Made by a program: the position numbers and the translations under genes
Source of the DNA: Candidatus Poribacteria bacterium
Lineage (GTDB): Bacteria; Poribacteria; WGA-4E; UBA9662
Direction of reading: 5' to 3'
Assembly: GCA_030748495.1 (NCBI GenBank)
Contig: JASMLX010000022.1
Coordinates: forward strand, 1 to 61,987
DNA: 61,987 nt
Notes under the pieces: model-generated
The model's input: the letters and a program-made list of their open reading frames with translations, nothing else
The model's database searches: none
Told to the model about the DNA's origin: nothing
Part shown: piece after piece, positions 16,938-28,675 of the stretch
Numbering within the stretch: the first letter of the stretch is position 1
Layout of the letters: each line of letters begins with the position of its first letter

Positions 16938-19900
16938 CTACTGTCCACGTTTTTTCTGCTCTGCCAAGTAACCGCTGATAATACCAATCTGCTGTTGCGC
17001 TCGCGTAACAGCCTGTGAAACCTGTGCATCGCTAGGCGGTGTGGCCTGATACCTTGACCACAAATCGTCGTAAGCAGTGATAGCCTTTTCATATTGCGTC
17101 TTGGCTTCAGCACCTTGACTCGCATCAGCGATTAGTAGATAAGAATCAGCAATTTGCAGATATGATAAATCCGCATACTTGGTTCCTGGATACTTGTCGA
17201 TGATCGACTGGTAAGCCGAAATTGCCAAATTGGCCTTGTCGGCAAGCTCTCCAGAAGCGGTCTCAGCTGTTCGCGCGGTATTCAAAACGGATTCAGCACT
17301 CTGATATTCGTAGAAGGCCAATGCGGTTTTTGTTTCGCGGAGATACATTCCGGCCTCGTTCTTCGTATCTTGACTAATCCCAGGTACTTCCATCGCTTGA
17401 GAATATCTCTCAACAGCGGCGGTATAGAGGCGCATTCGCTCAGACGATTCTATATCCGGCACTGAGCCTTGATTATAAAATTTATTGCCCAAATTGACAA
17501 ATGCGTTGGCTGCATAGGGACTGGCCGGATAATTATCTGCCAGGACCTGATTGGTATCGAACAGTTCATTCAACCATTTCTGGCTGCCGGCTTCATCTCC
17601 GTCGGCTTTAGCAACTTCGGCTAAGTAAGAGTAGCAAGTCGAGATGGCGTAAACAGCTTCAGGAGCAGTCTCAGAGCGAGGAAAGTTTTGATAAACTTTC
17701 TTATACTCATCAATGGCTTTTAGATACTGGTTGGAGGCGTAGAAGGCGTCACCGGCCTGGAATTGCCAAGTCGGTGCATCTTTAGCCGATGAGAACCGCT
17801 TTGCTAAATCCTGAAAGGTCAGGGCCGACTGAGCGAAATATTCTTGGACCGCATCGGAAATCCCCTCATCCTCCCCTAGTTGGACACGACCTAACTCGAA
17901 CTGAGCAGTACTGGTGTAAACCAAAGAGGTTTGTATCGCTTCGCTCAGTTCTTGCGAAGCGGGAAATACCCCTTTATCCGCATAGGCCACAAACTTTGAG
18001 AGAGGACCAATTGTGTTTGTCAGGTCACTCTTGTTCTTAGAGGCTGATCCGAGTGAATAGGAAACCTGCCCCGATTGGAACAGAGCATTCTGCACATACG
18101 GTACCAGTGAACTATCGAGTTTGGCTACATCACCAGCAATTGTCTCAACGTCAGCAAAAGCCTGAGCAGAGTCACGCATAGCCTGAATATATGGTGCTAA
18201 GTCTGTTCCAACCTCTTCCGAGTAGAGAGTTCTGGCTTTATCAAAGAATAGGCCTCCGATATTATATTGAGCCGAAACTCTTTGTGCTGCAGGTGTGGAA
18301 GGATTATTTTTAGCAACTTTCAAAGACTGGACCGCTTCGGCAATAGCTTCGTCTAAACGTCCTAGCTTCTTGAGCAGGTCGGACTTTCGCAATTGCGCGT
18401 CGGCAACCATGGATTGAATGTTGCCATCATCTTCATTGCTATAGTCAGCGACCAGTACTTGGTAGGTATTGAGGCTATTTTCATCATCGTTAAGTCGATC
18501 TTCATAGATCAGGCCCATTCGATAGTAGGATTGCGCCTGGACAATCCGATTATCAGTATTCTGAATTGCATTCTGGTATGCCAATAGCGCATCGTCATAC
18601 TGCTTCAGGCTTTCGTCCAGTGCATAGCCCATAGCGAAGTAGGAACTACCTTTCAAGTCAGAGTCATCCGTATGATCAATGATGTATTGATATTCGCCAA
18701 CGGCCTCTGCACTCTTGCCGGTGTTGCTATACAACTCAGCCAATCGAGAGTGCGACTGGAAAATCAGATCCAGGCGAGTCGCATCATCGGTTTGACTTTC
18801 ATAAGAAGTCGCGGTGTTATAAGCTGCAATAGCACCATTACTGTCGCCTAAGCCCTGTTTCGACAGCCCCATGGTGTAGGCCGCACTAATGTTATTTTCA
18901 GGACTAACATCTTGGTCCAGTACCTGTTGTGCCGTTGAGGACGCATTCTGGAAGGCCAACTGTTTGGCCTGTGGATCTGATTCATTACTACCACGCTGGT
19001 AGTAACAGACGGCCAACTGATACAGGCCATTAATCAGAACTTCCGAGTCGGCAGTGGGGTAGTTTTGTTGCAGTCTTTGATACTCAACGATAGCTGTATC
19101 GTAATCACCTGCCCCATAGGCTAAATGTCCAATTTTGAGTTGAGCGCGAGATCTGGAATCGACGGGCGCGCCTTGATTATCAGCGATTCGTCTCAAACTG
19201 GCGATCAATTGGTCACGTTGCTCTTCAGATTCGATGCCCTGCTTTTCAATGGCACTGGCCTTGACCAGGTCAATGTGACTTAACGCTTTAAGAATTCTGT
19301 CGTCCGCAGAGGAACCAAGTTTCTGGTAGGCTTCATCAGCGTAGGCAAGCACGTTTGCCCATTGCGCGTCATCACCACCTTGAGCCAAGTCACGATAGGC
19401 CAGAACCAAGCCGTAGTAAGCCTCAACCAGGTTGGGGCTATCGGAGTAGTCGGCGATTACTTTGTTAAAAGCAGCTATCGATTGATCCATTAGGGAAGGA
19501 TCTTGGCTGGTAGCTTTATAGTAGCAGAGACCGATCAAATACTGGGCGTCGTCGGCATATTCACCGGTAGGGTTGCCTGCCACAACTTTTTCGTATTCGA
19601 CGGCGGCTTCACCGAATCGCTCCTCAGCCCGAAGCAGGTCCGCCAACTTAATGGCGGCTAGAGACTGATTATCAACGTTGAGCGAATCCATGATTTTGGC
19701 GTAGTGCTCAATAGCAGCCGAGGAGTTGCCTTCGTTGATATAGCTTTGTGCCACCAACAACTGAGCACGTTCATAGTTGTCGCTATCTTCACGGATTGCT
19801 ATGTAGAGTGTGCGTGCCTCTTCCCACTGTTCCATCTTTTCGTGTGCCAGCGCTTGGTTGAGTTGGCACCCTTCAACTTGGCCAATTCTTTCCGGGAAGT

Positions 19901-21617
19901 CGTCGTAACGGCCTTCCTCGATTCCAGGCAAGAATGCGTCATCTTTGAACTTCTCAACCGCTGCGTTGTAGGCTGCCACCGACTTTTGCAGCAATTCCTC
20001 GTCAAACGCGCCTTCGGTATCACCCTCAGCGGGTTTAGCCGCTTCATAATAGGCCCGGCCTTCTTGGAACTTAGCAACCAATTTCATCAGATGAAACTTG
20101 GGTAGATCCATAAACGACCACAGGTTAGCATATTCTGCAGCCGCTTTCAGATACTGCTCAAAGTCATGGAACTGCATATCGGCAAACTTCAACTGAACTT
20201 CAGCCGCTAAAATATCGAGTTCGGGATCTTCTTTGTTTTTATCGATGAACTCACGTGCGACCTTTTCCAACTCCTCTTTTCGGTCCAGATCGTTCAAGGC
20301 CCAAATTGCACCGTAGAGAGCATGGGGGGCTACCGGATCAGTGGGAAATTGGTCAACCGCTTTTTGATACCAACTGAGGGCGATTTCTAAGTTTTGAGTT
20401 GCCTGATCCTCTTCGCCAGTCTCACGCTGTTTGGTCGCTAACTTATAGTGTGTTTCACCCATTTGGTAAGTGACATAGGGGATCAACTCCGATTCCTGAG
20501 CATGTTCATCCAGAATTCGCTGATAGGCGGCCGAGGCTTCGCTCCAACTTTCCTGGCGGAAGTGGCTATCGGCAATACCCAATTTGGCCTCAGAAATAAA
20601 AATACTTTCTGGATAAGTATCTAGCAGCGTTTGGTAAGCCGTAATGGCGTTGGCATAGTCGCCTTCGTCGAAATAGGTTCGACCAATTGCGGTCTGGATT
20701 TCGGCTTGAACATCTTTATCATCCGTATTTTGGATGGCGAGTTCGTAATTGACCCGTGCGTTATCGTAGTCTTTTTGACGAGCGTAAATTGCACCTGAGT
20801 CAAAGTAGGCAGCCGTGACATACTTGCTATTTGGGAACTTGGTGATAAAGTTGGTATACCGACCGATTGCATCTTCGAACCGATTGAGTTGGCTGACACA
20901 ATAAGCCGCTTTGTACATGGCTTCGGCTTGTAGATCCGGATAGTTTTTGAACTCCTCCGTAGCTAACTTATCAAACTCCTGATAGGCTTGTTCATAGTTT
21001 TCTTCATCTAGGAATGATTGCGCAATCAGGTGTTGGGCGTCGTCCTTAAAGTCCGAGTTAGGGAATCCGTCCAGAACTTCCTTGAAAGCCTGGCGGGTTT
21101 CGTCATATTTTTGCAGCTTGTAGTTTAACTGGCCCATCGCATACCAGGCGTTTTCAACAAACTGGCTATTGGGAAAGTTTTCGACCAACTCCATGAACTT
21201 GGGTTCGGCCAATTCATACTGCTCTTGCTTGTAGAGCACATTTGCCCAAAGGTAGGTCAACCCTTCCATGTGACGAGGTACGACTGCATTGGGAAAAATT
21301 TCTTCAATAATCTCAGTCGCGGTCAGGAAGTGATTGAGGTCACCGGTGTCTTCTGCCATTTTGGAATAGCAAACGGCAATCTTAAACTTAGCCAGTGTAT
21401 AGAAGTCTTTGTCAATCACTTCTGTCTTGACCATTGGCTTCAGAGCTTCTTCTAGTGCATCCTCGTATTTGCCAATCGCACCTTCATAATCTTTTTTGGT
21501 GTAGAGTGCTTCACCCTCTTTGTAGAGGGATTCGACCTTCTTGGAACTTCCAGCTGGCCAAAACATTACCAGACCTAAGGCTAAAACAGCTATCGCAGTT
21601 ATCACCTTGTTATTCAT
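16938..21617 (-). CDS. Giant TPR-repeat protein (1559 residues)
   Basis: An N-terminal hydrophobic segment (AIAVLALGLVMFWPAG) acts as a signal anchor. The rest is an almost unbroken array of tetratricopeptide repeats of the BamD/YbgF kind, with units such as YEGAIGKYEDAL, AWYAMGQLNYKLQKY, YFDEGDYANAITAYQ and DAQYLIGLCYYKA. About 35 units are expected from the length, but I did not count them individually. It probably scaffolds envelope assembly from the periplasmic side; the partner is unknown. AAGGAG precedes the ATG and an intrinsic terminator follows. It is downstream of the sigma/anti-sigma pair by about 100 bases and may be part of that regulon. Confidence 0.9.
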   Translation of the reverse strand: MNNKVITAIAVLALGLVMFWPAGSSKKVESLYKEGEALYTKKDYEGAIGKYEDALEEALKPMVKTEVIDKDFYTLAKFKIAVCYSKMAEDTGDLNHFLTATEIIEEIFPNAVVPRHMEGLTYLWANVLYKQEQYELAEPKFMELVENFPNSQFVENAWYAMGQLNYKLQKYDETRQAFKEVLDGFPNSDFKDDAQHLIAQSFLDEENYEQAYQEFDKLATEEFKNYPDLQAEAMYKAAYCVSQLNRFEDAIGRYTNFITKFPNSKYVTAAYFDSGAIYARQKDYDNARVNYELAIQNTDDKDVQAEIQTAIGRTYFDEGDYANAITAYQTLLDTYPESIFISEAKLGIADSHFRQESWSEASAAYQRILDEHAQESELIPYVTYQMGETHYKLATKQRETGEEDQATQNLEIALSWYQKAVDQFPTDPVAPHALYGAIWALNDLDRKEELEKVAREFIDKNKEDPELDILAAEVQLKFADMQFHDFEQYLKAAAEYANLWSFMDLPKFHLMKLVAKFQEGRAYYEAAKPAEGDTEGAFDEELLQKSVAAYNAAVEKFKDDAFLPGIEEGRYDDFPERIGQVEGCQLNQALAHEKMEQWEEARTLYIAIREDSDNYERAQLLVAQSYINEGNSSAAIEHYAKIMDSLNVDNQSLAAIKLADLLRAEERFGEAAVEYEKVVAGNPTGEYADDAQYLIGLCYYKATSQDPSLMDQSIAAFNKVIADYSDSPNLVEAYYGLVLAYRDLAQGGDDAQWANVLAYADEAYQKLGSSADDRILKALSHIDLVKASAIEKQGIESEEQRDQLIASLRRIADNQGAPVDSRSRAQLKIGHLAYGAGDYDTAIVEYQRLQQNYPTADSEVLINGLYQLAVCYYQRGSNESDPQAKQLAFQNASSTAQQVLDQDVSPENNISAAYTMGLSKQGLGDSNGAIAAYNTATSYESQTDDATRLDLIFQSHSRLAELYSNTGKSAEAVGEYQYIIDHTDDSDLKGSSYFAMGYALDESLKQYDDALLAYQNAIQNTDNRIVQAQSYYRMGLIYEDRLNDDENSLNTYQVLVADYSNEDDGNIQSMVADAQLRKSDLLKKLGRLDEAIAEAVQSLKVAKNNPSTPAAQRVSAQYNIGGLFFDKARTLYSEEVGTDLAPYIQAMRDSAQAFADVETIAGDVAKLDSSLVPYVQNALFQSGQVSYSLGSASKNKSDLTNTIGPLSKFVAYADKGVFPASQELSEAIQTSLVYTSTAQFELGRVQLGEDEGISDAVQEYFAQSALTFQDLAKRFSSAKDAPTWQFQAGDAFYASNQYLKAIDEYKKVYQNFPRSETAPEAVYAISTCYSYLAEVAKADGDEAGSQKWLNELFDTNQVLADNYPASPYAANAFVNLGNKFYNQGSVPDIESSERMRLYTAAVERYSQAMEVPGISQDTKNEAGMYLRETKTALAFYEYQSAESVLNTARTAETASGELADKANLAISAYQSIIDKYPGTKYADLSYLQIADSYLLIADASQGAEAKTQYEKAITAYDDLWSRYQATPPSDAQVSQAVTRAQQQIGIISGYLAEQKKRGQ

Positions 21618-21715
21618 TTTACTCTCCTTATTGCAAAGTTAATCTTAGAATCAAAATCATGCTCAAAAGCAAGGGTTGCATGTAAATGTTAGGATTCACC
21701 ATCCGCTTAAATTAC

Positions 21716-22624
21716 TTAAAGTCCACTTAAACTTAAATTTGTATCACGTCTCGGATCTTGTTTTAACGGCACAACCATTTCGCGAAAAACCTCTGGCAAG
21801 CGATTGATTCTGGCCAAACGGCTCTGTGGCGGTGCACTGTAAGAAAATGCGAATAGTGAAGACGTATTCGCTCCTATACCTGCTGGTTCAACAGTAGATT
21901 TAGCGGTAGTAACAACCATAAGATCTTCACTCCCATCAAGTAGAGGAACTTCATCCCCCACTTTTAAAAAGTCAATTTCATTGCTGTCCTCACCGACTAG
22001 AGGTCGAACACCCTCGGGTTGATTAACGGGAACTGCAGGTGAATCTAGTACCTGACTGGTAACAGCTAAGTCCCCGAGCTGTTGTTGTGCTGCTTGTGAA
22101 GTGGCGAAAATTAGCCGATCAAATCGTTTATTATCCTCAGTTGAAAGATCAAAGGCAAAGAGGCTTCTACTATTATCAGGTGGATCTGACAGGGCCAAAT
22201 TTCCTGAAACTTGATTCAGCGAAGAACTGGAAACCGTCAGATCCGAAGTTGAATCAGTCAAAGAAATTTTAAAGATAGCCATGGAAAAAAGAAAAATTAA
22301 TAATCCACTTGAATATCGAGTCAAAGGGGGTAAGAGTTTCCATTCAAAGCTAAAAACCCTCCCTAACCTACGCCACCAGTGAAAATCAGCGGGCCGATTT
22401 TCGATCCGCTGTTGTAAATTGGTAAAGACTTGATCCTGATTCGGCAACGGTGGTGAATGGTAATACTGTAGTAAATCCTGAACCTTGACGAGAGATTCTA
22501 ACGCATAACGACAAAAATTGCAACCCCCTAAATGACAATCAACCATTGTACGCAGCCCCTCGGTTAACAGATTATCGTTGTAATCAGAGAGACGTCGTTG
22601 TACCTGTTTGCAACTTAGACTCAT
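21716..22624 (-). CDS. Putative zinc-finger anti-sigma factor, membrane anchored
   Basis: In this 302-residue protein the N-terminal ~50 residues carry DCHLGGCNFCRY, the HxxxCxxC zinc-binding anti-sigma (ZAS) signature. One membrane helix follows at about residues 106-121 (SSGLLIFLFSMAIFKI). The remaining ~180 residues are a low-similarity, Ser/Asp-rich extracytoplasmic part. The start is ATG with GGAGAA, three bases past the stop of the ECF sigma gene. It is expected to hold that sigma factor at the membrane until a signal acts on the outer domain. Confidence 0.82.
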   Translation of the reverse strand: MSLSCKQVQRRLSDYNDNLLTEGLRTMVDCHLGGCNFCRYALESLVKVQDLLQYYHSPPLPNQDQVFTNLQQRIENRPADFHWWRRLGRVFSFEWKLLPPLTRYSSGLLIFLFSMAIFKISLTDSTSDLTVSSSSLNQVSGNLALSDPPDNSRSLFAFDLSTEDNKRFDRLIFATSQAAQQQLGDLAVTSQVLDSPAVPVNQPEGVRPLVGEDSNEIDFLKVGDEVPLLDGSEDLMVVTTAKSTVEPAGIGANTSSLFAFSYSAPPQSRLARINRLPEVFREMVVPLKQDPRRDTNLSLSGL

Positions 22625-22627
22625 GTC

Positions 22628-23233
22628 TTATTCTCCCTTCAGCAGTGATTTAGCCGTTCCGGGATGACAGGCGACGCCCGTGTAAGGACGAAGTAAGATA
22701 CGCAATTTTTTTCGTGCATAGTGGAGGCGAGATCGAACCGTACCTTCTGAGCAACCGAGAATATCCGCTATCTGTGGATGGCTTAGGCCTTGTAGTTCGT
22801 GCAAAATAACCACCGTTCGATGGTTGAGTGATAGGCTATTGACAGCTTGCGTTACCCATTCCTGAAGCTCTTTTTTTTCCGCTTCACGGGTTGGGTCCTG
22901 CCTAGGGTCAATTTCCTGTTGGATCGCTGTCTCACCCACAGTTGAAAACAGCGATTCTCGTCGCCGACTTCGGCGATTAACTGCGTCAATCGATAGATTG
23001 ACCACAATCCGATACAGCCAGGTTTCAAATGCTGAATCCTGGCGAAAAGAGTGGATCGAATCGTAAACCTTTAGAAAGGTGTCTTGCAACACATCGTTAG
23101 CATCATCAAGGTTTTTGGTAATTTGCATTGCTAACCGATAGACCAAATGCTGGTACTGATCAACCAGGATAGCCAAAGCCGTCATATCTCCAGCCTGAAG
23201 ATCGGAGACCAAAATGGTTTCTGTTCGTTCCAA
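22628..23233 (-). CDS. ECF-type RNA polymerase sigma factor
   Basis: This 201-residue protein has region 2 with LVYRLAMQITKNLDDANDVLQDTFLKVYDSI and DSAFETWLYRIVVN. A short linker is followed by region 4 with LHELQGLSHPQIADILGCSEGTVRSRLHYARKKL. The size and the lack of sigma 1.1 and 3 regions fit an extracytoplasmic-function factor. The start is TTG at 23233 after an AGAGGG site. It is cotranscribed with the anti-sigma gene three bases downstream. Likely targets include its own operon and the TPR genes around it, which is inference. Confidence 0.93.
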   Translation of the reverse strand: MERTETILVSDLQAGDMTALAILVDQYQHLVYRLAMQITKNLDDANDVLQDTFLKVYDSIHSFRQDSAFETWLYRIVVNLSIDAVNRRSRRRESLFSTVGETAIQQEIDPRQDPTREAEKKELQEWVTQAVNSLSLNHRTVVILHELQGLSHPQIADILGCSEGTVRSRLHYARKKLRILLRPYTGVACHPGTAKSLLKGE

Positions 23234-23359
23234 AGGCTACCCTCTTTAATCCTTATGCCTATCTATCAGATCTACGATTAGACGTTTTGTTTTACCAAAC
23301 CGTTCAATTTTTTTTGCCGTGGTTGAAACTAGACGAACGCGACCATATTGAGCATCATC

Positions 23360-24583
23360 TTAACGATTTACTGTTACCAGGCCAGGTTGTATCTGCTGGA
23401 TGGCCCGATCTGTCTGAGTTGAAATTCCAACCAGTATTTCCAGCGATTTTTGGGCATAAACCGGATCTGACCTTAACTGGCTCGCAGCATTGTCTACCAA
23501 TGAGTGAATTGTGTTGAGATCAATTCGGGCTAAGTCTACAAACGTTCGCCGGGCTAGATCCCAGGCCCCCGCTTTCTTATAGCAGACCCCCAGTTTTAGA
23601 TAGACCTCCGGCTTCTGAATGCCCAAAGCTACAGTTTTTTCCAAACATGCTCCAGCTCGAAGATAATCACCTATCATGTAAAATTGCTGACCCAGACTCA
23701 TTACTACGTCATCCAGCAAAACTCCGTCGCTGGCCAAGCTTTCCCTTACCTCTCCTACCTCCAACATGCCACTTTCTCGTAGAAGTCGTTTCGCATTGTA
23801 CTTGAAAATCGGCGAAGATTTCCAACTGGCCAGTTCGGTACTGGCGTTGGGTCTGGATAGTGGACCGATCCCCGCTTCAGAGGTTTGCCGTCTCTGACTT
23901 TCAAGATCCGTTCTTTGTATCGGAACTTCAGGATTCATCGTCTGTTCAGTAACAACTGTTCCCCCCAAAGCCTTCAATTTCTGCTGTACCGAATCCTTTG
24001 TTTGCGGAAAGTCTACTAACAGGCGGGTGTAAGTCTGCCGGGCTAGATCTACTTGATAGATCTGGGTGTAAATCTCGGCGATGCGTAGCAAAACTTGGGG
24101 CCGGTCTTCTGCTTTGGCAAATCGCTGATTGTAATCTTGATAGCGTTGGAGCGCATCATCGTATCGAGCTTGGTGGAATAGGCAATCGGCAATTCGTCTT
24201 CGGGCCAAAATTGCTGGCTGATGGGTAGAAAAATCGAGGGTATACTGTAGATACCGATCATGAGCCTGGCTATAATTTTCCTGTGAAAAGTCGTGTTCTG
24301 CCAATGTCCATAGAGCCACCCTCGCTTGGGGAGAGGTCGGTTGTCGGTCGACAATTGTCTGAAAAACCGAGAGCCCCTTTTCAGTGTTGTCCAACTGGTG
24401 GTAGTAGATCTGCGCAGCTTTCAGACGCGCCTCTTGTGCTGATTCTGAATCCGGATTGGCTTCCACTACTTCTGCATAGTGTCGTAAAGCCAGATTCGGA
24501 CCGGCGAAGTGTGGTGGTGCGGTCGTTGCCAAACGGCAAGCATTTAGAACCAGAAGCGCCAGAAACACCCTAAGCAGAGACAT
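23360..24583 (-). CDS. TPR-repeat lipoprotein
   Basis: The 407-residue protein has an N-terminal hydrophobic stretch ending in LVLNAC, a plausible lipobox, followed by TPR units (ALRHYAEVVEANPDSESAQE, RYLQYTLDFS and others). A linker and a second TPR block (YLKLGVCYKKAGAWDLARRTF) come after. It is likely an outer- or inner-membrane lipoprotein scaffold. The ATG lies three bases after the stop of the DUF1501 gene, indicating tight coupling. The ECF sigma gene follows 126 bases downstream. Confidence 0.82.
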   Translation of the reverse strand: MSLLRVFLALLVLNACRLATTAPPHFAGPNLALRHYAEVVEANPDSESAQEARLKAAQIYYHQLDNTEKGLSVFQTIVDRQPTSPQARVALWTLAEHDFSQENYSQAHDRYLQYTLDFSTHQPAILARRRIADCLFHQARYDDALQRYQDYNQRFAKAEDRPQVLLRIAEIYTQIYQVDLARQTYTRLLVDFPQTKDSVQQKLKALGGTVVTEQTMNPEVPIQRTDLESQRRQTSEAGIGPLSRPNASTELASWKSSPIFKYNAKRLLRESGMLEVGEVRESLASDGVLLDDVVMSLGQQFYMIGDYLRAGACLEKTVALGIQKPEVYLKLGVCYKKAGAWDLARRTFVDLARIDLNTIHSLVDNAASQLRSDPVYAQKSLEILVGISTQTDRAIQQIQPGLVTVNR

Positions 24584-24586
24584 AAG

Positions 24587-25894
24587 CTAGACAAACAGTG
24601 GTCGGATCACATTACCTTCGTTGACTACCCGAATCGGACGGCCTGCCCGCGAGTAATTTTCCAGATTATGGTCGATCCCTAACGCAAAACAGAGCGATGC
24701 AAGCATATCTTGCACCGAAATTGGGTTACCCAAGACCTTAGTACCATCTTTATTGGTGGCTCCGATTGTCTGCCCTCCTCGAACACCACCACCAGCTAAC
24801 ACCATCGACCAACCATTAGGAAAATGGTCTCGTCCTTCGTCTTTGTTGATCTTAGGGGTACGACCAAACTCACCTAGCCAAACTACCAGGGTTTTATCCA
24901 ACAATTCTCGTTCAGATAAATCGTCAATCAAAGTTGCAAAGGCAGGATCGATTACATTCATTAGATTTCCGATCCGACCGAAGTTATCGTTGTGCGTATC
25001 CCATCCATCGAGGGAAACCTCGATAAACTTAACTCCTTGCTCTACTAACCGACGCGCCATTAAGCAACCTTGGCCAAACTGATTCATGCCATAAGCTTTC
25101 CGCAGAGCAATAGGCTCTTCATGTAACTCAAAGGCTTTCTTACGTACGGAGTTAATCAGTTTGTTAGCCTTATTATAGATCGCTTGGTGGGCTTCGGTGC
25201 TTCTACCTGCGCGATCCAGCAGAAAGTCTTTTTCTAGATTTTGTAGCATCTGAAGACGCTGTTGAAAGCGGTGAGCATCCATCTGCGGTGGATAGTCGAT
25301 ATCATCAATCGGCTTCATCGGATTGTTGACCACAAACGGATCGTGTGCCGCATTCAGGAAACCGCTATTATAGCCCGGTGAATTGATGTTGATGGAGTGG
25401 GGCAACTCAAAACTTTCATCCCCCAAATAATGGGAGATCAGTGAGCCAAGGGTTGGATGTTTAACTACTCCGGTTGGGGCGTAACCGGTATGGAGCAGAT
25501 AGCGAGCCCGTTCATGATTGCCTTCTTGCGTCACCATAGAGCGGATGACCGTCAAATGATGGGCTTGTTCTGCCAACAGCGGCAAGGTCTCGGCAAATTT
25601 TAGATCGGGTACATTGGTCTTGATAGCTTTGAAAGTACCACCATTAACTGAGTTGGGTTTGGGGTCAAAGGTATCTAGTTGGCTCGGTCCACCGTTCATA
25701 AACATGACGATGCAGTGCTCTGCTAGTGGACGGGGTTCGGTCGGCCCGGCTAAGGCAGAAAAGCGTGCATGTTGCCAGGCAATAGCACCAATAAGGCCAC
25801 CTAGTCCGGCTTGGATAAACTTCCGTCGAGACGGGTCTGGTGGGCAAAAATCCGCGCCTGAAAGATCGTGAGGGGTGAACAGCACAGTTGTCAC
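24587..25894 (-). CDS. Tat-exported DUF1501 protein (sulfatase-like fold)
   Basis: This 435-residue DUF1501 protein has a twin-arginine signal SRRKFIQAGLGG near residue 23, so it is folded before export. The DUF1501 core includes VMFMNGGPSQLDTFDPKP, SMVTQEGNHERARYLLHTGY, LDGWDTHNDNF, LVVWLGEFGRTPKIN and GRDHFPNGWS. The family belongs to the alkaline-phosphatase superfamily and is common in Planctomycetes and Poribacteria; its substrate is not established. The frame starts at GTG 25894, but GTG 25885 has GAGGTG at better spacing. It heads the operon with the TPR lipoprotein. Confidence 0.9.
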   Translation of the reverse strand: MTTVLFTPHDLSGADFCPPDPSRRKFIQAGLGGLIGAIAWQHARFSALAGPTEPRPLAEHCIVMFMNGGPSQLDTFDPKPNSVNGGTFKAIKTNVPDLKFAETLPLLAEQAHHLTVIRSMVTQEGNHERARYLLHTGYAPTGVVKHPTLGSLISHYLGDESFELPHSININSPGYNSGFLNAAHDPFVVNNPMKPIDDIDYPPQMDAHRFQQRLQMLQNLEKDFLLDRAGRSTEAHQAIYNKANKLINSVRKKAFELHEEPIALRKAYGMNQFGQGCLMARRLVEQGVKFIEVSLDGWDTHNDNFGRIGNLMNVIDPAFATLIDDLSERELLDKTLVVWLGEFGRTPKINKDEGRDHFPNGWSMVLAGGGVRGGQTIGATNKDGTKVLGNPISVQDMLASLCFALGIDHNLENYSRAGRPIRVVNEGNVIRPLFV

Positions 25895-25930
25895 CTCATT
25901 AGCTGGCTAACATCTTAAGGAAAGACTATA

Positions 25931-25967
25931 AAAAAAGGCGGCCCAAAATCAGTTTGGGCCGCCTTTT
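25931..25967. terminator. Bidirectional-looking intrinsic terminator after tRNA-Asn
   Basis: An 11-bp perfect stem, GGCGGCCCAAA (25937-25947) with TTTGGGCCGCC (25953-25963), has a 5-base loop, A residues on the left and T residues on the right. On the minus strand it lies 9 bases past the tRNA and ends in T residues, so it should terminate the tRNA transcript. Confidence 0.85.
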
Positions 25968-25971
25968 GAAA

Positions 25972-26044
25972 CTCCCCCGGACGGGCTCGAACCGCCGACC
26001 TAGTGGTTAACAGCCACCCGCTCTACCAACTGAGCTACGGAGGA
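25972..26044 (-). tRNA. tRNA-Asn (anticodon GTT)
   Basis: The minus strand folds as a 73-base cloverleaf. The acceptor pairs TCCTCCG with CGGGGGA (one G-U), the D-arm has AGCTCAGTTGGTAGAGC, the anticodon loop is CTGTTAA with GTT, and the T-arm contains GGTTCGAGCC. The discriminator base is G and CCA is not encoded. Its G34 is a target of queuine exchange by Tgt, whose gene lies 730 bases away on the other strand. Confidence 0.95.
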
Positions 26045-26071
26045 AACTGCACCAATCTGGTACACCCGTTA

Positions 26072-26100
26072 ATTATACATACTACCTCCAACAGGCGCAA
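26072..26100 (-). promoter_or_regulatory. Promoter of tRNA-Asn
   Basis: On the minus strand TTGCGC (26095-26100) is followed by 17 bases and a perfect TATAAT (26072-26077), about 28 bases upstream of the mature tRNA 5' end. Confidence 0.55.
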
Positions 26101-26144
26101 TACTTTTTTGAAATCTCGGGCCTGTTTTTGCTACAATTGCCTCC

Positions 26145-27919
<1,775 letters not shown>

Positions 27920-27994
27920 AAATTAGGAAATTAGATGCTTTGTAGGGTGAAAAGCGACAGGAAACGTAAGATTATCCTCGTACTATATACACAA

Positions 27995-28603
27995 TCAGTT
28001 GCATGTAAAGAGCAACTCTTTCTGAATCCAAGCAATAATCTCACTCACCCCTTCGCCACACCGCAAATTCGTGAACACAAAAGGTTTTGTGCCACGCATA
28101 GCCTCTGTGTCTTTTTCCATGACAGTTAGGTCTGCTCCTACATATTCCGCCAAATCAATTTTATTGATAACAAGCAGATCTGAGCGCGTAATTCCCGGTC
28201 CGCCTTTACGTGGAATTTTATCGCCGCCCGCGACATCTATCACATAAATTGCCGCATCGACAAGTTCGGGGCTAAAAAAGGCCGCTAGATTGTCTCCACC
28301 GCTTTCGAGAAACAGAATATCCAGATTCGGAAAACTGTGGCACATCTGCTCAACGGCTTCCAAGTTGCCGGAAATATCTTCACGGATAGCGGTGTGGGGA
28401 CAACCGCCGGTTTCAACGCCAAGGATTCGATCCGCCGGTAGTGCTTTAGCGCGCAGGAGAATCTCCGCATCTTCACGGGTATAGATGTCGTTGGTGATTG
28501 CCGCTAATTCATAACTATTCCCTATCGCTTTACAGAGCTTTTCAATCAGCGCGGTCTTCCCAGAACCAACCGGTCCACCAATGCCCAGTTTTAAAAGCTT
28601 CAC
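27995..28603 (-). CDS. ureG: Urease accessory GTPase UreG
   Basis: This 202-residue SIMIBI-class GTPase supplies nickel to apo-urease with UreD, UreE and UreF. Motifs are P-loop [11 protein letters not shown], Walker B-like [20 protein letters not shown] and the NKID guanine motif. The CPH metal site is present. The start is GTG at 28603 after a strong AAGGAG. It is the last gene of the urease operon and ends convergently with tgt. Confidence 0.97.
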   Translation of the reverse strand: MKLLKLGIGGPVGSGKTALIEKLCKAIGNSYELAAITNDIYTREDAEILLRAKALPADRILGVETGGCPHTAIREDISGNLEAVEQMCHSFPNLDILFLESGGDNLAAFFSPELVDAAIYVIDVAGGDKIPRKGGPGITRSDLLVINKIDLAEYVGADLTVMEKDTEAMRGTKPFVFTNLRCGEGVSEIIAWIQKELLFTCN

Positions 28604-28675
28604 GAAATCTCCTTTTTTTATGTGGCTCTTCTAGAAAGTCGAAGGCCCGAAGTCTCTGGATTCTCAAGTTAGATT

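Noticed and set aside
12830..21617. Internal repeats of the HEAT and TPR genes as DNA repeats or CRISPR
   Set aside because: They are protein-level solenoid repeats without conserved DNA units or spacers.
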